Shown: piece by piece, positions 56,251 to 64,000 of the stretch
How positions within the stretch are numbered: position 1 is the first letter of the stretch
How the letters are laid out: every line of letters begins with the position of its first letter
NCBI GenBank assembly: GCA_032622095.1
Contig: CP136063.1
Span: 42,012,106 to 42,076,105, forward strand
Length of the DNA stretch: 64,000 nt
From: Siphonodentalium dalli
Taxonomy: Eukaryota; Mollusca; Scaphopoda; Gadilida; Siphonodentaliidae
Reading direction: 5' to 3'
Notes under the pieces: generated by a model
The model's input: the letters and a program-made list of their open reading frames with translations, nothing else
The model's database searches: none
What the model was told of the DNA's origin: nothing
Program-made: the position numbers and the translations under genes

Positions 56251-57780
56251 CCAATTTATCTTACAATTCGTCCCATAAAAATGCAATAAAACTCAATTTA
56301 AAACAGAAACTATTTTATTACGCGCAACACACAACGTACACAATATTCTCAGCACGCGACGTTGTGATAAGTCAAATTCTGAGAAATTCACGTCACTATT
56401 CAAATTCACTTTGGCTGGAATCCGATTCAATGAAGAGGCGACGATATTTTCGTTTCATATGTTCGACATAATTGTCACTTTTAACAGGATAATTGTATTA
56501 TTTTATGGTGCAATCTCCTTGGATAGTGATAGTGTTGGCGAGAGGCATTGCCGGAGATGACTGTCCATTCAGAGTTTTGGTGAATTTTGAACTTTCCGAC
56601 ACTTCGACAATCGAGTTCTGACTCGCACTAAAATAACCCATTAAACTTCATTTAGAGGAAATGCACTAAATAACGGACTTTTCGTAAGTATTGTGTTTTA
56701 TATCCTTAACATAAGATAAAATTAATTTGATTTTCCATTCTGTATTTTATCGAATAAAAAATGCGTTCAGTAGCTTTTGATCAAGAAGACCGTACTGAAT
56801 TACGGGGAATTCCCTACTTCGCTAAAATAGAAATTGTCAAAATAGTCCGTATTCGTGCGCGCTGTTAACAATGTGTAAACTTCGTTACTTTTTCGATTTC
56901 CAAACATTTTTGGGTGGTTATTTTGAGCTTTTTGGGCCCTGTCTCCACATTTTGTCAACTTTATTGAACTAATTATTGATTATTTTACATTCGTAGCACA
57001 CGAGTATATTATTTTACGACTTTTAGTTGGTTATTTAGACGTTTTGTTTTAAAAACAAGCCAGTTGTCGAAACGCACGTGCACCAGCTGTTGCCATCGAA
57101 GATATCCTTGTTGCCATCCAGGATACAAGATCGGAAACCGCCTAGGCGTTTTCGCGTGTATTTGATGAAATATAGCTATATTGTAAGATAAATCGCAATA
57201 TCGCCACTGCTTCAGTTGAACCAGGAAGGAGCTTTAAGTTGTATTCTAAAATTTGTGTTTCAAATTCAAATGTTTCTGAAATTGATAAAAGAAAAAACTT
57301 TTAATTAAAAGAAATTAATTAAAATCACAAGCTCGCAAAGTCGCACTCTCATGTACAGTAGTTACACTACATCATCAAACTGAAACACTTCACACAGTTT
57401 TTATGAACCCTACTCTAAAATAGTTTTTGAATGTCGTGGTGTTAGTCAGTAAATTCTAACTGATTTCCCCCAGAGACTAACACAACGTTATTCTAACGCC
57501 GTGTTCTTTTCTGTGCTGTTCAGGATATCCCTCCCTTTTCACATTTATACATGTTAAAATAAATATTTAAAACCCAGTTGTATTGGTAAGATCATCATAT
57601 ATATAAGGTTAAAATATGCACGTAAAAGCTGTGTTGCGTTGAATTTAGAGTTATTTCTCCTGTATCTGGGATCTTAGCCAACCTGGTCCCGTTCGACTGT
57701 TTCCGGGGGATGTTAGAGGGAATCTTTGTGGTATCTTAATTAGCACCGATTGACGGTCGGGAATCATCGGGGGATCTTAG

Positions 57781-58167
57781 GAGGCCCCCACCCCCCTTTC
57801 GTACACCGTATTCCATGCCCTGTTATGAGGCACGCCGTATTCCGGCCCTCTGTTATATAGGAGGTATTCGGTATTCCAAAAATACCGGTATTCGTACGCC
57901 GACCTTCGACACCTGCCAAAAAATGATCATAATAATAATAATATAAATGCATTTTTTGTCACAATAAATTCACGGTTTGACATACAGATCGTCGATCATC
58001 GTCATTTTAGATCATTTTAGACGTGGACACTGTGGGATGACAGGCGTTCGTACGGCAATAGAAAATTTATCTGGAAAATTCCATATGGCTGTTAACTGGT
58101 ATTCCGTATTCCTGCACCCTCTGTGTTAAGTGGTATTCCGTATTCCAGGGGGATGGGTGGAGGCCTC
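57781..58167. mobile_element. short MITE, copy B of 34444-34832
   Basis: Same ends (GAGGCCCCCACCC / GGTGGAGGCCTC) and TCTTAG flanks at 57775-57780 and 58168-58173. Confidence 0.75.
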
Positions 58168-59693
58168 TCTTAGCGAGGGAAGAATTATATTATTGCTATG
58201 GAAGCATTAAATTCACATGTGTTTAATTATTATTGAAATTTGTTTTGCCGGCAACCATTCATATACACGCTCGTTGATATTTGATAAGTAAATAGAACAA
58301 CTTAAAACTAATTAAGGGGTACTGTACGCCATTCTCAATAAACTCACGATAATAACAACAATCTAATATCTATAATTTAATATTATATAAACAAATAAGT
58401 AATTTGAGTCGAAGGTGTACATTGTATTCTGTAAACGATCAGGTTAATAGGTTATCCTAAAATCAAAGTTAAAGCTAATCAATCCTATTCGATGGTCCCC
58501 CATATCATCAGATTCCAACAACACATATTTTTTTAAATGCCCGCTTCAGTTATCAGAATCGGTTAAATAACCAAAACTAATGCTAGCCACAGTCAAATAT
58601 AGTATCAAATTGACCTAAACCTGTTATTTATCAACATTTTGTCGGTTTGTCAAATATCTGACAAAAAAGCTACTTGATTTTCGAGTTAACCATCTTCATC
58701 CGCAAATTTGGTCCGAGGCAGTCTTCTCGTCGACTTTTACTGGGCCACTAAATATTCCAGGTGGTGAAAAATAATATATTTTAAAAATCGATATCTGACC
58801 ATTCTGAGCTTTGATTGGTGGGTTCCTCGACTCGAATAAAATATTATTTACCCCCGAAGCCAAATAAATAGTAATTGATGAGTGCATAATCGGATTGAGT
58901 GCTTTAATAATTTGATACATATTTAATTTATGACTGGAGCCATAAAATAAGTTACGAATTTCCGTGTACAAGACGTAATCAAATTATTTCACGGATAGTG
59001 GATTGGGCAACGCGTGGCACCAATGATCGTGTACACAATTATATTGATACGGGGCGTAAACTCAAGCCACTTACTGAGTGGTGACTATACCATAACTTAA
59101 ATTTATGAGTATATGTGAGTGGTATACATATAATTTAACATTTATTTGATACATTTGTTTGAAAACTACACAAATTATTCTACAACAACAATTTGGATTT
59201 TCGCATTCCGGCTAATCTGCCATCCATAACATTACTTCGTACTCGAAATACTTTCAAGTAATGAAAATCTGGTTACCATATTCTACGACTCCGAGACTAT
59301 AGAAACAGGCCAATAAATAGTATGTGAGCGTTAACGCGATGTGGGCGTTACCATTAATAGACAAATTCATAAAAATTATTTGTGTCATAAGAAATTTACA
59401 AACAAACCACGGGAAAGTTAATTTTTTGTTATTGATTCAAATTTTAGCATTTATAATATCCCAAAACTCAATGTATACGGGTTTAAAATGAGTTTAGGGC
59501 ACGGAGAACATGAAATGTTGGCGTTAACACCTGCCCGAAAATAGGAAATCGGACGCGATTTTGAATTGCGGACGCGAAATTCTCATTATAAGCAATTCTT
59601 TCCGATTTTCGGTTTCAGTATTTGTCTAGATTTGCAGGTGGCATAGCTCCTTTGCTTATAATACTACATCGAACTCGATTGTATTTATTTAAA

Positions 59694-62152
59694 CGAGAGG
59701 CCGATCACGATCGGCAGATGTTTAACCCATCCCTTGGCGATAGTAAATTGTTATGATCAGAATCATAATCTTTTAATGTTGAATTATAGAGTATACTGTT
59801 ATGATCTAAAGTAGTATATGACAAATGTACATAATAACCAGTAATAACACAAATTATTGGAATGTATGAGTCAATATAGAAGGGTTAATATAACATCTAA
59901 ACTCTAGAGCCTGTCACCACTATCATAGTGTAAGCAGTTCTATTCATGTTGTTGCAAATTGCCATGTGAGATATCAAAATATTATAATTATTTATTTAAT
60001 GGAAAAGGTTAAAAGACATGGAATGGGTAAAAGGGGTTAAATCACCTATCTCTGCCCTGTTTGATCCAATGTAGTCCCATCATCCAAGGACTTAGAGAGC
60101 TCCATTGGTCTAGTTAAATAAATTCACATGGCTAAGTTGTGGTTAAAAAGATAGCTAAATCAATTTATCCAATAATTCACTAATCTGTGTCTCTTATACA
60201 GAGCTACACGGTATAAATAACTCTCAAAGCAATAAACTATATTGTCTTTTATCTTGCTCACAGAGAAGCAGGTATTCATTAATTGTAAGTTACTTGGGTT
60301 ATAATCTGGATAATTCTTAGTTTAAAAAGGGCCATATCTCTGGTATAACAAATTGGATCTAACCCATATTCAAACTCGTTCTGTATTTTGAGTTGAGAAA
60401 CTCACATACCAAATTTGGTTCCTATCAGATGAAAAATGGTTGATTTATCGAAGTACATGTATGTGTGAATTATAGGTCAAAGGACCATAACTCCATTAAA
60501 AAAAATCCGATCAAACCCATATTCGAACTCAATCTGTATGTTGGTCTGAGAAACTCATACACCAAATTTGGTTCCAATCAGATAAAAAATGTTTGAGTTA
60601 TGGCAGAATTAATGAATTCTAAGTCGAAAAAGGGCCATAACTCCGTAAAAAAAACTCGGATCAAACCCATATTCGAACTCGATCTGTATTTTGGGCTGAG
60701 AAACTCACATACCAAATTTGGTTCCGATCAGATAAAAAAATGTTTGAGTTATGGCAGAATTCATGAATTCTAAGTCGAAAAAGGGCCATAACTCCGTAAA
60801 AAAAAGTCGGATCAAACCCATATTCGAACTCGATCTGTATTTTGGGCCGAGAAACTCACATACCAAATTTGGTTCCGATCAGATAAAAAATGTTTGAGTT
60901 ATGGCAGAATGCGTGAATTCTAAGTCGAAAAAGGGCCATAAAAGGGGTTAAATCACCTATCTCTGCCCTGTTTGATCCAATGTAGTCCCATCATCCAAGG
61001 ACTTAGAGAGCTCCATTGGTCTAGTTAAATAAATTCACATGGCTAAGTTGTGGTTAAAAAGATAGCTAAATCAATTTATCCAATAATTCACTAATCTGTG
61101 TCTCTTATACAGAGCTAACATATGAGGGCTACCCGGTATAAATAACTCTCAAAGCAATAAACTATATTGTCTTTTATCTTGCTCACAGAGAAGCAGGTAT
61201 TCATTAATTGTAAGTTACTTGGGTTATAATCTGGATAATTCTTAGTTTAAAAAGGGCCATATCTCTGGTATAACAAATTGGATCTAACCCATATTCAAAC
61301 TCGTTCTGTATTTTGAGTTGAGAAACTCACATACCAAATTTGGTTCCTATCAGATGAAAAATGGTTGATTTATCGAAGTACATGTATGTGTGAATTATAG
61401 GTCAAAGGACCATAACTCCATTAAAAAAAATCCGATCAAACCCATATTCGAACTCAATCTGTATGTTGGTCTGAGAAACTCATACACCAAATTTGGTTCC
61501 AATCAGATAAAAAATGTTTGAGTTATGGCAGAATTAATGAATTCTAAGTCGAAAAAGGGCCATAACTCCGTAAAAAAAACTCGGATCAAACCCATATTCG
61601 AACTCGATCTGTATTTTGGGCTGAGAAACTCACATACCAAATTTGGTTCCGATCAGATAAAAAAATGTTTGAGTTATGGCAGAATTCATGAATTCTAAGT
61701 CGAAAAAGGGCCATAACTCCGTAAAAAAAAGTCGGATCAAACCCATATTCGAACTCGATCTGTATTTTGGGCCGAGAAACTCACATACCAAATTTGGTTC
61801 CGATCAGATAAAAAATGTTTGAGTTATGGCAGAATGCGTGAATTCTAAGTCGAAAAAGGGCCATAACTCTGTACAAAAAAGTCGGATCAAACCCATATTC
61901 GAACTCGATCTGTATTTTGGGCTGAAAACCCCATATACAATATTTGGTTTTGATCAGGTAAAAAATGTTTGAGTTATCGCATTACACGTAAAGTGTCTAC
62001 GGACGGACAGACGGACGGACAGACGGACGGACAGACGGACGGACAGACGGACGGACGGACAGACGGACGGACAGACGGACGGACGGACGAACGACGAGTG
62101 GTCAATCCGGACAACGACACTATGTTTACCATACATGGTATGGGTAAACATA
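59694..62152 (+). mobile_element. Helentron/pearl-like element inserted in copy B
   Basis: About 2.46 kb absent from copy A, where TATTTAAAAAACGATG is uninterrupted (36348-36363). The insertion site is an A-run (3 A on the left, 5 A on the right, 6 A in the empty site). The left end is CGAGAGGCCGATCACGATCG; the right end is the GGACGGACAGACGG microsatellite (62001-62090), ACGAGTGGTCAATCCGG and the hairpin GTTTACCATAC-AT-GGTATGGGTAAAC. The centre has ~150-bp core units. There is no TIR, so it is not a classical cut-and-paste element. Palindromes at the ends, insertion into an A/T run and the tandem core suggest a Helentron-type (rolling-circle) element. No ORF. Confidence 0.88.
60033..61868 (+). 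repeat. ~0.92-kb tandem duplication inside the Helentron-like element
   Basis: GGGGTTAAATCACCTATCTC occurs at 60033 and 60944, and everything between is repeated, including the AGAAGCAGGTATTC segment and the core units. The junction AAGGGCCATAAAAGGGGTTA joins the middle of a core unit to the upstream part. The first copy has a small deletion (GAGCTACACGG against GAGCTAACATATGAGGGCTA). Confidence 0.9.
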
Positions 62153-62194
62153 AAAACGATGTCGAAGTAGCGAGTCAAACTTTATTTACAGTTA

Positions 62195-63565
62195 GGCCAG
62201 ACCAATTTAATTACTTGTTTTACGAACACCGCCGATAGCTTTTTCCGCCAAAACCGAATAAAAATAATACACTTTTCTTCCCAGAGAAAAAATTACGTTT
62301 TCCGGAGTTTAGTGATTTCGTTCCGCCTACGAGTTGTGTATTCCGGATTATAACGCTCCGTATTCCGGCCTTCCGAGTTATGCGTTCCGGTTCCGGTTCC
62401 GTGACCTTTTGTTTACATCTGTCAGCGTGCATAACTTCCGTTGTTAGTGAAACATGTCCGAAATAGAATGGCGACTGCAGATTACTTCAGCTTAAAAATA
62501 CTAACAGACACGCAACGGACGCTGAAGCAAAAGCTAGTTCAAATGAGTCTTTCTGATGTAGTATCCGTGACATTTAGTGAGGTGGGCGATGACTTTAAAG
62601 TGGATAAAATCACGGTTAAAAACGCTAGTCACTCAACTGATGGCCACGAAGTTCAGCCAAACACCCCCCTCAATATTGTTTCCCGATTTGGCGCATCATG
62701 CATCATTCTCCACGTCTCAAAGCTGTCAGTTGGTGATGGTGTGTCAGTTTCTAAGAAGACTTTGAATGCATTCGATGTAATGATGTCGGCACGAAGTGAC
62801 TCTTGTTACCCAGATAAAGTCGAATTCAAAATAAACAGAAGAGATTTTGATCTACACAACGATGTCAATTGTCATCGAACTGTTCAAACAAAAACACTAT
62901 TCATTTATACCTGAAAACGTCCACACCATAGGAAAACTTGTGATAAAAACTCTGGTGGATGTATTGTGGTGGATGACCCCACACCATGACAAACTCTTGT
63001 CCAGAAACATCAAAATCCCTGAGATGTTCCAACAGTTCACAGGTTATTATACGAGGATCGATGAGATATTGCCGATTTTATCATGGGTTTCAGATATGTC
63101 AATTAATACGAGCACATATTCTTCTATGGGTCTGATATGCAAGTGGTATCTATCAGTGTTTTTACCGTATCCAAACTCATTATCCACCATATAATGTACC
63201 CACCAACATGCATGTATTGTACAATATGGTAAACATCTTTCAGTAGCAAGTTACTAGCAACTTTCAGAACACCCACAGAACAAAACATATTAATTACCAA
63301 TTAACTCAGGTCTTCCCAAGTCACAGTACCACAAGCTAGAAGACATGGATAATTACATGTATATCTGTTTTGTTTTGAGTTATTTCTTATTGAATAAAGT
63401 TTGTTTACCTTATTCACTACTCAATACATTATTTAGAAGCTATGGGATGTATATCGGTCATTTCTGAATTTTTTTTAGGAATATTATTTTTTTTTTTATT
63501 CCCTCCTGCATCTACATATTTTTGTCCCAGTCGTTCGTAAAACAAGTAATTAAATTGGTCTGGCC
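62195..63565. mobile_element. TTA-flanked Harbinger-like element carrying an ORF, copy B only
   Basis: 1371 bp with ~33-bp terminal inverted repeats starting GGCCAGACCAATTTAATTAC, flanked by TTA at 62192-62194 and 63566-63568. Copy A has a single TTA at the empty site (36393-36395). A 3-bp TWA duplication points to PIF/Harbinger; the TIR sequence alone does not prove it. The interior holds the split ORF 62468-63194 instead of a recognisable transposase. Confidence 0.9.
62468..63194 (+). pseudogene. host-like ORF inside a transposon, one frameshift
   Basis: ATG 62468 (MATADYFSLKILTDTQRTLK) gives a frame running to 62914, with SCIILHVSKLSVGDGVSVSK and KKTLNAFDVMMSARSDSC. The sequence then makes better sense in the next frame from about 62850 (LFKQKHYSFIPENVHTIGKL, LVDVLWWMTPHHDKLLSRNI, IPEMFQQFTGYYTRIDE) to TAA 63192-63194. 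One indel between 62850 and 62914 would give a protein of about 240 residues. The motifs NAFxVxMS and LVDxLWxxxxHHxxL remind me of a recurrent invertebrate protein family of unknown function. No DDE or HTH motif seen, so it is probably a captured gene. The frameshift makes current function doubtful. Confidence 0.55.
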
Positions 63566-64000
63566 TTATTTTGATGTAGGGTTACCCTTCCGGTGACGTA
63601 GGTTCCAGGCCCTGGCACCACCACAGGAAAAACGAACGAAGGGCAACACAATTCTACCACCAACGCCACCGAAACCCATCCGACCTTACACAGCCATATT
63701 ATTTATAGCTCCAAAGATTGTACCAGTTGTACCTAAATTACAGTTGCCTGCAATCCACATACCGGTGATTTTAAACTTTCGACCGCTCGTCAACAATCTA
63801 CTTTATTTGTCAATTTGTGATTTTCTCTTCCGGTATAACATGACGTCATGGATACTATTTTAATAACCTTTCGCCACACCTTCGGAATTTCCACACCAAG
63901 AGCATGTGACATGTTACTATGATGTTTCTGGTGGTTTAATTGGTTACTATTTGATTGGAATGATCGATTAAATTGAGAACACGTTTATTGGAAACTTGGA

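Larger units (their letters stand above)
50636..64000 (+). repeat. segmental duplication, copy B
   Basis: Starts at GATATGCCAACACCC like copy A and continues to the window end. Collinear with 17999-36836 except for the short 33-bp array, no MITE at 51529, a different 53697-54262 segment, and the two insertions at 59694 and 62195. Outside the features listed separately, 51533-52675, 54990-56080, 56260-57770 and 58180-59690 hold no gene I can support. Confidence 0.95.

Noticed and set aside
61954-62238. ORFs in the GACGGACA microsatellite
   Set aside because: Products of the 4-bp/8-bp repeat at the end of the Helentron-like element.

Overview
This window looks like non-coding-rich nuclear DNA from a lophotrochozoan animal, most likely a bivalve mollusc. 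The reasons are spliced coding exons with GT/AG borders, many small inverted-repeat transposons with clean target duplications, and the mollusc-style '~150-bp core repeat plus GACGGACA microsatellite' elements that resemble the published bivalve 'pearl'/Helentron-like class. I see no tRNA, rRNA or CRISPR array. Species identity is inference.

Layout. 1-13 kb: two blocks of a 164/155-bp satellite (1-2763, 11744-12809), several Helentron/pearl-like elements, a hAT-like element with an 8-bp target duplication (4952-6168), a 30-bp minisatellite (8398-8960) and three scattered candidate exons of an unrecognised gene (7.8, 9.9, 13.4 kb). 14-17.5 kb: a decayed transposase pseudogene split by a TTAA-flanked MITE, an apparently processed BEN-domain pseudogene and a second TTAA-type MITE. 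18.0-36.8 kb: copy A of a large direct segmental duplication. It carries a BEN-domain exon followed by an 8.5-kb array of about 258 units of a 33-bp satellite. 37.4-50.4 kb: exons of a plus-strand gene that ends in a BEN domain (probably a DNA/chromatin-binding protein). It has an N-terminal module, a Gln-rich coiled coil, a tandemly duplicated exon and intron, and a 2.7-kb CACTG-ended transposon in one intron. At least two of its exons carry apparent single-base frameshifts, so it may be a pseudogene or a copy read through alternative splicing. 50.6-64.0 kb: copy B of the duplication. It starts about 32.6 kb after copy A and runs off the window end.

The two duplication copies differ mainly by structural events that can be read exactly. 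The 33-bp array has about 258 units in A against about 5 in B. A piggyBac-like MITE sits in A only (27253-27644). A Helentron-like element (59694-62152) and a TTA-flanked Harbinger-like element carrying a host-like ORF (62195-63565) sit in B only. The 29.8-30.9 kb interval of A is replaced in B. The most unusual signals are the 33-bp array, whose unit variation falls largely at three CpG sites; a BEN exon that diverges about three times more than its flanking introns and tracks a third copy at 16.7 kb; and several filled/empty transposon site pairs inside one window.
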